64,000 nt of DNA, from positions 1 to 64,000 of the forward strand of contig NW_020526097.1 of the NCBI RefSeq assembly GCF_003368295.1, in the 5' to 3' direction. The position numbers and the translations under genes were made by a program. Below are positions 20,666 to 31,190 of the stretch, piece by piece; position 1 is the stretch's first letter; every line of letters begins with the position of its first letter. Below the pieces are notes generated by a model that saw only the letters and a program-made list of their open reading frames with translations, was not told the DNA's origin and did no database searches. Source of the stretch: Carassius auratus (lineage: Eukaryota > Chordata > Actinopteri > Cypriniformes > Cyprinidae).

Positions 20666-23560
20666 GAACCACTGATGTATATATGACTGCATCGCTCATC
20701 GCGTTCTAAACTGCCAACAGGAATTGAAGCCACCGGAAGTGTTTGATCCATCATTTTACTAATCCCTACCAGCAGAGAGCACCATTGAGATACATTCAAA
20801 CCGCACTGACGGCACAGGTAACTGATCCTACACAAAATATAGCCTATTTCTTTATGTACGTAATTATTCAGGAATTGTTAAACATGAACCTATTAGTATC
20901 AGAAATTGATTTGAATATACAATGAATAATACAGTAGCTTCTGTTATTATATTGCTGTATACTGAAATGTAAAGCTTAATTTACCATCTTGAAATAAAGT
21001 TTCATGTCCGTACTGTATTAGTTACTCAGTTATTTCTCTGAATAAATTATGATATGTATATTTTTAATGTCCTGATTGAGCATCATCTATTTCAGACTCT
21101 TCAAGATTGGGCAAATATGTTTACTAGCACTACCGTTTAGGCCTACATGTTGCATGATTAATTAATAATATATTTAACCACCATTTAAATCATTACCTGC
21201 TTCAAAATGAATGCTGTTAACGAGATTATTGTTTAAACATTTGAAGTTAGCGCCTATTGTACGAATAAAAACACTACAAAAAAATTATATAAACAATGAA
21301 TAACTGAACAAGGATTTCAGAATGAGCACTTGTCATTTGTTATATATATGTTGAGGTCGTGTTTCTGTCTGATGTTTATCATGTTCATGATGTTCGCTAC
21401 TGTAATCAACATTGCTTTTTAATAAGTAGGGAAAACTCCCGACATTAAAGAAAATAACCGTTGATATGCCTAGGGTGTTTGCATTGTAAGAATGAACATA
21501 GATACTTAAGATTTAAAAGCACTGACTTGTCAGGTTATATTTTCTCATTAAATTCATACGATTTGATATTACGTCAACATCACCTTGTTCAACACAGTAA
21601 GCACTGATTAATAGTATTTGCTATATTTGATAGGAAGCAAACTTGATGTTCTATGAGTGCAGAGCTGCATGGAGCTAATGTACTGGAGGCCATGATGCAT
21701 CTGGCCAGGTAAGAACACAAAAAACACACAAATGCAACATCCAACACTGACATATTTTGTTAAGCTGTGATGTTTGTAAAACCTCAGCCACGGCTGCAAC
21801 CCACAAAAAAATATAAAACTGAGACAGCTACTATTATACATATATATATCCAGCAACTTTAATATGTATTAATTATTATATATTATTATTATTATTATCA
21901 TCATCTTATAAGTATTTTAATGAACACTAATGTGTAAATACAACTTGTTTATTTTTTTATATTATTGTTGTTGTTTTATTTATTTTAATTAATGATTTAA
22001 GGGTCCCGAAGGACCAGGAAAACAGAGTATGGGTAAATACTAAAGATATTAATTTGCCATCATATCAAAGACATTTTTACATGTGTCCAGCAGATGGCAG
22101 CAAAGCTCTTATTATAAAGAGCAGCAGGCGGGAGTCTTGTCCTTGTGTCGCCACATGAGCGAGCTTCTCACTTTTTTTCCAGACAAAAAAAATGTTCATT
22201 AATTTAATTCACAGCTACATTCCGGCTACAAATCAAATTTATTAAATGTAGAGCTTATTTTATAGCACATTTATTTGACTTTTTGCTGCTATAATATATT
22301 TTAACACTCAGAATGAAGTAAATACACTGTGGCAGTAATCTCATATTTTCATTCGTTTTTAAAATTATAATCTAAAAAGCAGGGGCGGATTTAACCAATA
22401 AGCTTAGGGCCGAATCAGATTTAAAAAGATAATCAGGAACACATCAGTTAGAAATACAGGATTCAGCAATTATGGCACACATTGGAACCAGCTTCCAGAA
22501 GAGATCAGATGTGCTCCACTAGTTTAGCCACATTCAGATCCGGACTCAAAACACTTCTGTGCTCGTAGTCCATTTGCTGAATGAGCACCGTGTTATATAT
22601 GACTGATTCCACTGCAACTATCCTCTTTTTTATTCTAAACCTAAGTAGTCTATTAGTAGTACATTTTTGAATAATTTTTATTGTAATTATTTAGATTTTT
22701 TTCCCCGTTCATAAAACACTTTGAAATGCAATTATTTATTAAATGTGTTATATCAATATCCTTGCCAAGCCTATACTTAATTTGCTAACTCTTTATTATT
22801 AGCAGGACATTAACCATGTTTTCATGTATGACTGAAGCATTTAAATTACTGTGACGTCAGACAACAGTCAACTGTACTTGTTTTATATTGATGGAGAAAA
22901 CATGATCTGCACTGGGTCCTAATGTTCTGTTGAGCATAATATAAGTCATAATATGTTGTACAAGTTATTATGAAGTGAATAATATGGATTATAGTGAAGA
23001 TGTATTTTAAACATCTTACAGGTTGTTGAACTGCACATAACGCAACACTTATACAGATGGATGATGCATATAAAAGTAAAATGCCCAGCAGACAAGCAAT
23101 ATGCATATTTATTTACTGGTTAAAAACACACTTTATAACATATTAACAATTTAAATAACAATAACTATTAATTTAATAATTATTTTTTAATTAGACGATT
23201 TTTTTGTTCAGCATTTATCTACTTTCAAATCTCTAGGTGCTTGCTGCAGTGATGCTGAAGACTGTTAAATCACTCACGCTCATTTGGTCATATGTTTAAG
23301 ATGTCTTCAACTATCACTGTGGTTGTTGTGCTTTATAAGGTAGGATCTCAAGTTTGAGATTTCAGGTTTTGTGTAATGTCTTATTATAATACTCATTAGA
23401 AGTCTAAAAAGTTTTCTTTTTTTTTTATATCAACAAGGCCCAAAAAATACAAAACTCTCAAAGGCTTAAAAGTTTTAATACAAAAAGGGATGGGTGGGGG
23501 AGGGGGGTATAAAAACCAGAGTTTTAATATATCAATATCAATATCACTCAAACTTTGTTC
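20666..23560. other. Duplicated spacer downstream of gene B
   Basis: Shares blocks with 2260-2780, 8541-9430, 39110-40330 and 52530-53090. Contains the recurring block at 22086-22165, a relic of a LINE 3' end at 22430-22620 (reads WNQLPEEIRCAP on the plus strand) and a TGACGTCA palindrome near 22851. No gene seen. Confidence 0.55.
22430..22620 (+). mobile_element. LINE 3'-end relic
   Basis: Plus strand reads WNQLPEEIRCAP, a motif I associate with the C-terminus of fish LINE ORF2 proteins; several stops follow. A second copy is at 39470-39690, consistent with block duplication. Confidence 0.4.
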
Positions 23561-23591
23561 AGATTTGTTGAACCGATGCAGTGGATGATCA

Positions 23592-23644
23592 CTAAACTGA
23601 ATGCCCGACAACTTTGTTTGACTCCTCCTCCACATCATCATAAT
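23592..23644 (-). CDS. Gene B tail exon 8 (DYDDV, stop)
   Basis: Acceptor TAACAG, then DYDDVEEESNKVVGHSV and TAG. Terminal exon; the 3' UTR extends below 23592. Confidence 0.8.
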
Positions 23645-26561
23645 CTGTTATTAAATACAAAATATTAAATCAGGTCAAATGTTTTTATTGGATGAATATT
23701 TTAAAAGTCTTAACATGAAAACATTGACTAAATTAAAATAAAGATGTTAATATAATGAGAACAAAAGGGTTATAATAACTTACCCATCAGGTTTCTCACA
23801 TCTTCACTGACACTCATCACATCATCATACTCCTCCTGAACTCTCTCTGATCAAGAATGACAGAAAAACATGTCACATCAGTTTATAAAACACTTCTCAT
23901 TTCCCTCGAGTGACTTTTTACACAGAACACACGTCTGAGGCCTAGTCCACAATACACTGGTATTTTTATAAACAGAAGTTTTTCCTCCTTTGTTTAAAAA
24001 AAAATAAAAAAATAAAAAAAACTTGTTGAAAATGTTGCCAAACCATCAGGTGGTGATATAACCATGATAATAAAGCCTTGTTGACTAATTAGAAGCCACG
24101 ACAACACTGCAATCAGAGTTTCTGAAAATCTTCACCCTGGCAGGAGTTTTTAAAAAGGTTCGTGTTCAGTGACCTGATACTGTGTTTGTGTGTGTACAAA
24201 CGACCAAACCACACAGAAACAGCTGCAGTTTTGAAAATACCCATGTTCCTGTGGACAGGGCCTGATACTTGTTACATGTTTCCTGTGTGTTTTCTGTCCT
24301 TGTCTGTTGTGTGCCTTGTTTGTCTTTATTGTTAACCTCATTAGTTGCCATAGCCACTCATTTAACCACACCCATCTGCTTGTTAGTTCCCATAGTAACT
24401 CATTGGTCTCTTTTGTTCTCCAGTGTATCCACCACTGATTTTTCCTGTGTGCATGTTTGTAAATTTTATGTGTCTGTCTTCTGGTCTCATCCGCTTCTAG
24501 CTATTTTTAGCTGTACAAAACAGCTTGTTTTTCTGCTTGATATTGCAAACTGGAGTGTCTTACCTTATTATTTTAATGTATAATCTTAATTATGAACATA
24601 CTGGTTTGCAGTGCATAAAATGATACTGTTTACTGCATGTTGTTATTCCTCTCGTTATTTCCTTACAGCAGCTAATGAACCAGAAGTCTCACACATTAAC
24701 AGAAAACGGCTTGAATGTATTGCTGCTTGATTTGCCTGTGTTTCTCTTCCGTGTGTTACTTCTAAGTTCTATTAAACTGCAGTTAGATCTGATCTCAGCC
24801 AGCTTTGTCCAGCACATCACAATACTCATGTAAATATGTGAAGGGTGATTAAAAATGTAGTTCTGTGCATCTCACCTGTTAAACCTCGAGAGCTCGGTCT
24901 TTTAATGATGACATCATCATAATTCTCTGGGGTGTTCACTACACATGCAAATATGAGTCAATTTAAGTGTAAACCAAAAACCCATTAAAGCTGTGGTAGG
25001 GAACTTTTGACGCTCTAGCGGTTAATAAACAGAACTGCTTGCGTCTTGCGGAAGAACATCGTAGCCGGAACTACTTCTCTCTGTTTATGTCTATGAAGAA
25101 TCACAAAGGTACTGGGTTACTCCGCCGCGGTACCCCCGAAGCAATCTAAAATAGTCCGAATATAAACACTTATTATAGGAGCACCCTAGTGATTCAGGAC
25201 AAGCCAAAAACACGGTTTGGAAAATGGATTCAGGGTGTACTCGCTTATTATATACATTTTTCTACATTTTGAACACAAACAAAGTTACGGACCGCAGCTC
25301 TGATTGGTTGATTTCTTACCGGGAGCGGTCTGTAACTGCAAATGTCAATAGGACCACTGGGAGGAGCCAGAGGAGCTTGATTTTTTTCACAGATTATCTG
25401 TCTCATATTCTACTGTCAGGACATAATGACAGGTTTAATAAATATGTAAAAAATATTTTTTTACAAAAGTTCCTTACTGCACCTTTAAGGCAGGATTTTT
25501 TAAATATTATCTGTAATGATCTTGATTGTAGAGTGATATTATTTAAAAAAAATGTATAAAGTAAAACACCTTTTTTGATATCAGAGTTGTGTTCGCTCGT
25601 CATGACATCATCATAGCTCTCAGGTGTGTCTTCTACAAATTCACACAGGTATTACATTCAGAACAAATTTGAAATATCTATCTTAAATATAATGTAATAT
25701 TTAGATTTAAAAGTATATTATTTGCTGTTGTAGAATAAGGGAGTGACACCTGTCTCACGAGCTGGTTTCAGTCCGTCAGTGATGACATCATCATAGTATC
25801 CCGGTGTGATTTCCTTCATCATCTCTTCTGCATCAACACACAATATATTTGGATACAAAAGCCTAAATATGTTGTTGCTGCAGATCAAACCGAAAATGTG
25901 TTATATGTCATCTGATAATGAATCATGTGATAAATTTAAAAGGTCACTGACCATTGGTGACATCATCATAATATGCAGCATTAAACTCTTTTGCTAAAAA
26001 AGGAGAGCAGACTGTTAATATACAAGTAAACATCAGCATTTGAATAGTGTTGAGTCATTTATCAAATATAATATGGAATTACTAGTTAAAGTTAATTATT
26101 ATAAAAGTTTTTTTTTTTGATGTGGATTGATTATGTGCTTCAGCTCTCTAACCTGAGAGAAGCTCATCAGCATCTTCATACCCAGAATGCAGTTCTTCAG
26201 AGATGAGACTCCCTGTTAAAGGAGAGCACAACAGTCAGAACCATTTTCATTACAAACAGACTGAATAATTTTCGATTATAAAACACTGTGTTAGTGACAA
26301 CACAACAAATTACTTTATTACTTAACACAATTACTTTATTATTTAAAGTATTCAAGAAATAAATCCCATGCTGTTTAGGCCTATTAGCAAACATATGAAC
26401 CCATTTCTTACTGCCTTCCAGAAATATACACAGGAAGAGACAAACACACACAAACACACACAAACACTCACACCTGCATCTACTGTACATGTACAAACAT
26501 ATAAGTCCCTGCTTATGACCCTCTAAAAATACACACAGGAAGAGACGCTGACTGGCACACA

Positions 26562-26635
<74 letters not shown>

Positions 26636-29600
26636 TAAACATGCACCTGCAGCTCTGTGGTTTTCTGTCAGGAATTCTGTGGTTTGAAGCAGGAGGTTTA
26701 ACAGGACTAATAATAGATGAACATCAACTGTCTGACATACTCTTATTAATGGTATTAAATGAGATTAGTGGCTCATGTCTCACCCCTCTGAGTGAAGTGA
26801 TTATGTCTGTGCTGAATCTCCTCATAAACGGTCTCAGACATCATCCTGTGTCTCCTCTTAGAGAGAGCTGTGAGTGTAGACACACAAACCTGCATCAGTT
26901 CACAACACATGACTGATCACACACTGAATAAAACACAATATGACAGTCTCTGGATCTCTCCTACCTCTCCTCATCACTCTGTTCTGCTGAATCAGTATAA
27001 GCAGTGGCACTAAGAGCAGTAAGAGCACAACTCCCAGAACAATCACAAGCACTGGGGGAGACTCTGGTGTAGGAGTTTGTGAAGGAGAGACTGATGTTGA
27101 GCGCACTGAAGGAGAAACTGGAAGAGAAGCTGATGATGTTGTGGCAGGAGTAGTGGAGACTGACACATCTGACAAGCCTGTCAAAACATAATAAAAAACA
27201 TACAAATGACTGATTAATTACTCAACTATTATTTGCACTAAAAATATCAAACAATCTTGCTGTGACCTTCACAGGTGAGTGTAACAAGCTTCTTGCGGGA
27301 GCAGTCAGTGTGTTTATTCAGGGAGAGAGGACAGTCCCACAGGTGAATCTCATTCCCTCTGCACTCAACTTTGTTCATCCACACAGCATTTTCACCAGCA
27401 CCAAAGACTGAATTCCCATCAGTCCTCAGTGCTGCTCCACAACCCAGCTGCCTGCAGACCACCTGAGCATCGCTGATATCCCACTGATCATCACAGACTG
27501 AGCCCCACACAGCGTTATGATACACCTCCAGCCTCCCAGAGCACCGGCCGTCCCCTCCGATCAGTCTGAGAGGAACATGATCTAAAACACACACATCATC
27601 ACTGACCAGCTTCAGCACACTGTTTACAAAATAATAATGATAATAATAAAATCATAATAACCTTACTTGAACACTGTCTCTTGTATGGATATGGTGAGGT
27701 AGAACATGTCAGAAAACTCTGAGGCGACACACGAATCTGATCCTCTGAGATTATAATGTTAAAATGTAATTTACCATTGAATAGAATAAAATAATTAAAA
27801 GACAAAAAATATATTCAGTTATATAGCATCTTACCTGAGCAGGTGATTTTGGCCACTTCTTCATTATCACAGTCATTATTTCCCCAGGGTGAAGATGGAC
27901 ACTGCCATAAAGTGGAGTCATGTCGTCGACATTTAAGATTATCAAGCCAGTTACGAGGCTTCAGTCCCTCTGAATAACTGGGTTCACTGCCAGATCTTCC
28001 ACAGTTCAGCTCTTGACAGATCAGACTCGCTGTGTCTCTGTCCATCTGGTTGTAACACACATTACCCCAGGATCCATTGTAGAAAACCTCCAGATTCCCT
28101 TCACAGCCCTCAGTTAACCTGATCTCTTTAAACTCTAGATGGGAAAGAATGAGAAAAAACCTTGACACTCATGTAATGACAATGTTTTAATCATAAAGAA
28201 TTTAAATTTTCTTATTCTGATTCAACCTAACAATAATGTTTTCTTAATGGTTCCATTAATAATTATTTTATGTATAAAAAACACAAAAAGCCCTTCACTT
28301 CTTAATATAAATAAAATACTAATATTGACTAAATGCACAATGCATATCTTTAGCTACACGTTGTCATATGAACATGCAGTCTGTAAAACTAAATTGATTT
28401 TAGTCTCAAAGTTAGCTGTAAACTGTATGTTTGATTCACTAAAAATAACCGATTGATTAAAGATTAGTTTGAGAATCCAGTTACTGGACAGGCTGTGTGT
28501 TTTGTGCTGATTCAGTAGTGTTATATTGCATTGTGGACAAGGGAGTAGTTTAGAAAACTTCAAAAGTAAAAAAAAAAAAAAGATTAATAACATTATTTTT
28601 TACCTGAGCACACAACTCCTACATCCTCCTTGTGTTGACAGTCATGTTTTCCCCAGCCTGGAGAAGAGCAGCTCCACAGAGACGTCTCATTCCCCTCACA
28701 CTCCACCTCATCCAGCCATATGTGTCCAGAACCAGGACCAAACCAGGCTGGTACCTGCTGGTTACTGAGGGCCACTCCACACTGCAGCTGTCTGCACACC
28801 ACATGAGCATCTTTAATATCCCAGGAGTCATCACACACTGTCCCCCATGAGCCGTTGTGAAAAACCTCCAGCCTCCCTGCACAGTCTCCCCCAGAACCCA
28901 CCAGCCTGATGGACCCCCGACCTGATATTCAGAGACAGAAAAACACATTATTGATCACGAACAACTGAAGAATCTGCCCAGATGTTGTTCTTCTCACCAA
29001 AGTTTCTGATTGACAGCTGTTGTGTGGAGCTGCAGTTGAGAGCTTGTGGAGAGCTGCAGTTCCACAGATGAGCTTTACTGTCTGGAGAGAGTATTTATCT
29101 GTCATTCAATATTTATCTAAAATATCCTATATTTGTTAAAATGTGTAGTTTTATTCTGAAACCCATGACTTCAGTGTGGTGTGAATTTGCCCACCAGAGC
29201 AGATGACTCCAACATCTTGTCTATGAGAACATTCAGCTCGACTCCATGAAGAGATGGAACATTCTGAGAGTTTTGTTTCATTCCCGTCACAATCAAACAC
29301 ATCAGCCCGGATTTCACCACTTCCCACTCCAAACCTATCTGATCCCACAACAGACACAGCAATCCCACAATTCAGCTGTCTACAGAGGACATTGGCGGCT
29401 CTCATATCCCAGCATGCATCACACACTGTGCTTGAATCATTGAGGAACAGAAGCTCCACTCTTCCAGAACAAGAGTCTGAACCGTTTACCAGCCTGAGAT
29501 CAGTGTAACCTGGACAAACAAGTGACAGCTTATTTAAACAGTGTAAAACTATAGTCAAGATTACTGAGCAATACACCAGCATTATAGTATAATGCATTAA

Positions 29601-30758
29601 AACTATAATTCATCAAGATAGTGACCAAATGTTTATACTCAACCAGAACAGATCACTCCCACATCATTGTCATGGGAACAGCTCTGCATCTGGGAAGTCA
29701 ATCGTTGACAGATGTGTATTTGTGATTCACTTCCTCTGCACTGAATATCCCCTGACCAAACACGGCCTTTCCCTTTACCAAAAGCAGCTGCTCCCAGCAC
29801 CTTTACAGGAGCCCCACAGTCCAGCTCTCTACACACAACCTCTGCATCCTTCTGGTCAAAGGCAGCGTCACACACTGAACCCCATCCTTCTGTATGGAGC
29901 ATCTCCACTCTTCCGGAGCACAGGTGAGACCCGTCCACAAGTCGAAGTCCATTTTCTGAGTATTTGAATTATAAGGACAGTAAAAAAAATATATTTAGAA
30001 TTAACTAATAACTATTCAAGATAAAATAATTAAACATGGTTAAAAATGTGAATTATTTGTTCATTATTTTTTATTTGTTACCATAATTTATTGTTCCAGC
30101 CAACACACCCTCAGAAGTTTCTAAATTCGCACAGTACATACTAAAATAGTTTACTTTTTAAAAAAGTCTTACAGATGTTTTTATTATTATTATTATTCAT
30201 ATGCAGTGATGTATGAAACAGCTTACCTGAGCAGATGACTCCAGCATCTTCACGATGTCCACAGTCGCTAATACCCCATCCTCTTGATGTACAGTTCTTC
30301 AGTGTTGACTCTGATCCACTACAGTCCACATCATCCATCAAGATTTGACCTGATCCTTGTCCAAACTGAGCTACATATGTTGCTTTAACAGCCTTCCCAC
30401 AGTCCATCTCTCTACACACCACTTCAGCATCAGTCAGATCCCAGCCATCATCACATACTGTTCCCCACTGACCATCATGAAGAACCTCCACTCGACCAGC
30501 ACAGCGACTGTTACCATCAACCAACCTTACATTCACATGGTCTGTTAAAGAGATCATAAATGTGGTAAATAAATTAAATTAATTAATAAAAAATCTGAAT
30601 ACAAAATAGAGATTTTTTTTATCTCTCTCTATCTCTTTCTTTTTCTTTTCTTTCCTTTCCTTTTTTTTTAGATGGCTCTTAATTCTGAGTGTATACTTAC
30701 CGGCTGTAATGAGTGACACAAAAGATGGAACAAAAATATATGCCAGATAGCTCTCCAT
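23592..30758 (-). CDS. Gene B: intact transmembrane group B SRCR receptor (CD163/WC1/SCART-like), about 909 aa
   Basis: Seventeen coding exons, all phase 1: signal peptide 30701-30758; SRCR 30227-30541, 29644-29955, 29195-29509, 28604-28921, 27835-28134; linker 27667-27744; SRCR 27267-27581; stalk+TM 26965-27177; tail 26784-26867, 26153-26212, 25952-25993, 25750-25827, 25570-25632, 24876-24938, 23784-23846, 23592-23644. Lengths sum to 2730 nt (910 codons with stop) with no internal stop. One exon per SRCR domain and eight cysteines in most domains place it in group B. Such receptors act at the leukocyte surface in ligand recognition and uptake. The tail has one YEEI, a dileucine signal and six YDDV motifs. 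The exact vertebrate orthologue cannot be named from sequence alone. Confidence 0.85.
23784..23846 (-). CDS. Gene B tail exon 7 (EYDDV)
   Basis: 63-nt phase 1-1 exon reading ERVQEEYDDVMSVSEDV and onward; donor GTAAGT. Confidence 0.8.
23939..24262. mobile_element. Intronic MITE shared by genes B and C
   Basis: Terminal inverted repeats GGCCTAGTCCACA... and ...TGTGGACAGGGCC enclose non-coding sequence. The same element lies in the same intron of gene C (53656-54065) and, truncated, in A' (19599), so it inserted before the genes duplicated. Confidence 0.65.
24270..24821. mobile_element. Solo LTR in gene B intron
   Basis: 552 bp beginning TGTTACATG and ending CACATCACA, with 5-bp target duplication ATACT on both sides (24265-24269, 24822-24826). 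Gene C has only the first ~35 bp of it followed by a deletion, so the insertion also predates the B/C split. Confidence 0.65.
24876..24938 (-). CDS. Gene B tail exon 6 (NYDDV)
   Basis: 63-nt phase 1-1 exon: VNTPENYDDVIIKRPSSRG and onward; acceptor GTGTAG, donor GTGAGA. Confidence 0.8.
24989..25484. mobile_element. TTAA-flanked MITE in gene B intron
   Basis: Termini AGCTGTGGTAGGGAAC and (reverse complement) AGGTGCAGTAAGGAAC, flanked by TTAA on both sides (24985-24988, 25485-25488), as expected for piggyBac-type insertion. Absent from the same intron of gene C, so it inserted after duplication. Confidence 0.6.
25570..25632 (-). CDS. Gene B tail exon 5 (SYDDV)
   Basis: 63-nt phase 1-1 exon: EDTPESYDDVMTSEHNSD and onward. 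Confidence 0.8.
25750..25827 (-). CDS. Gene B tail exon 4 (YYDDV)
   Basis: 78-nt phase 1-1 exon: EEMMKEITPGYYDDVITDG and onward. Confidence 0.8.
25952..25993 (-). CDS. Gene B tail exon 3 (YYDDV)
   Basis: 42-nt phase 1-1 micro-exon: AKEFNAAYYDDVTN. The gene C version is 15 nt longer through use of a donor further downstream. Confidence 0.75.
26153..26212 (-). CDS. Gene B tail exon 2 (acidic dileucine)
   Basis: 60-nt phase 1-1 exon: SLISEELHSGYEDADELLSE. DADELL fits the DxxxLL endocytosis signal, and YEDA sits where the later exons have YDDV. Identical at the protein level in gene C. Confidence 0.8.
26564..26634. repeat. (CT)n(CA)n microsatellite in gene B intron
   Basis: A pure dinucleotide run at the position where gene C carries the 5.5 kb LINE; it is the unoccupied version of that target. 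Confidence 0.9.
26784..26867 (-). CDS. Gene B tail exon 1 (YEEI)
   Basis: 84-nt phase 1-1 exon after the transmembrane exon: a basic start (ALSKRRHR) and then ETVYEEIQHRHNHFTQR. YEEI is the optimal ligand for Src-family SH2 domains. The gene C exon (61379-61462) differs by one residue. Confidence 0.8.
26965..27177 (-). CDS. Gene B stalk and transmembrane exon
   Basis: Ser/Thr/Pro-rich stalk (SDVSVSTTPATTSSA..., probably O-glycosylated), then the hydrophobic span VLVIVLGVVLLLLLVPLLIL, then a basic stop-transfer end (RVMRRG). 213 nt, phase 1-1. Confidence 0.85.
27267..27581 (-). CDS. Gene B membrane-proximal SRCR exon (D7)
   Basis: 315-nt phase 1-1 exon, eight cysteines, DHVPLRLIGGDGRC start and VWGSVCDDQWDISDAQ core. 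Counterparts: 61851-62156 (gene C, 9 nt shorter) and 19831-20145 (A'). Confidence 0.85.
27667..27744 (-). CDS. Gene B Cys-containing linker exon
   Basis: 78-nt phase 1-1 exon between SRCR exons: EDQIRVSPQSFLTCSTSPYP and onward to KRQCS. It has two cysteines and no SRCR fold features. Gene C has a longer version (62252-62347) that keeps both cysteines. Confidence 0.7.
27835..28134 (-). CDS. Gene B SRCR D6 exon
   Basis: 300-nt phase 1-1 exon: EFKEIRLTEGCEGNLEVFYN start, eight cysteines, ending KITCSG. Same domain as 62578-62883 and the truncated 12101-12297. Confidence 0.85.
28604..28921 (-). CDS. Gene B SRCR D5 exon
   Basis: 318-nt phase 1-1 exon with eight cysteines, nearly identical to the D5 exons of genes A and C. 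Confidence 0.85.
28999..29085 (-). pseudogene. Relic of the SRCR D4 exon in gene B
   Basis: Only the 3' end of the D4 exon remains (HLWNCSSPQALNCSSTQQL), the last cysteine is lost and the 5' two thirds are deleted. Since neighbouring exons are phase 1-1, skipping it keeps the gene B frame. Confidence 0.7.
29195..29509 (-). CDS. Gene B SRCR D3 exon
   Basis: 315-nt phase 1-1 exon starting GYTDLRLVNGSDSC, with nine cysteines including the extra one in VCDACWD. Confidence 0.85.
29644..29955 (-). CDS. Gene B SRCR D2 exon
   Basis: 312-nt phase 1-1 exon starting ENGLRLVDGSHLCSGR, eight cysteines. It is the intact counterpart of the hAT-split exon in gene A. Confidence 0.85.
30227..30541 (-). CDS. 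Gene B SRCR D1 exon
   Basis: 315-nt phase 1-1 exon starting DHVNVRLVDGNSRCAGRVEV, eight cysteines, ending GVICSG; membrane-distal domain. Confidence 0.85.
30701..30758 (-). CDS. Gene B signal-peptide exon
   Basis: ATG at 30756-30758 opens MESYLAYIFVPSFVSLITAG, a plausible if slightly weak signal peptide; donor GTAAGTATAC. The phase matches the D1 exon. Confidence 0.75.
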
Positions 30759-30789
30759 TTCACTATACTCTCAGACAGTTCAGAACACA

Positions 30790-31190
30790 GCACAAGTTTC
30801 TCCTGTGCTCCCTCAAACACACTGAAGAAACTGGCTCCTGTCAGCCCCCTAAAGAGAGAGAGAGAGAGAGACTCACAGCTGCCAATGACACTCACTGTTA
30901 CCTTATTAGACACAACAGAGGAAATCATCAAACACAATCAGTGACAAATCAGAAAGCAGCATTTTTATTTTCTCCATATATATCAATAAAGTATGAGCGC
31001 TGATGAGCGGGACTCCTCCTCCAGTGTGAGAGACACTTCACTGAGGAAAGACTTGTGTCTGTAAGAAGTCAGTGTGGAGATAAAGTCACACTAAACTTAA
31101 AGCAGATTGATACAGAAACACTGCAGCTTATATTCAGCATCAAAACCTGAACTTGAACACAGCAGATAAAAGCACTGATGACTTCTGTAA
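30790..31190 (-). promoter_or_regulatory. Conserved upstream/5' UTR block, copy 3 (gene B)
   Basis: Third copy of the block that precedes every SRCR gene start in the window; similarity to the leftmost copy continues further upstream to about 32260. Confidence 0.5.
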
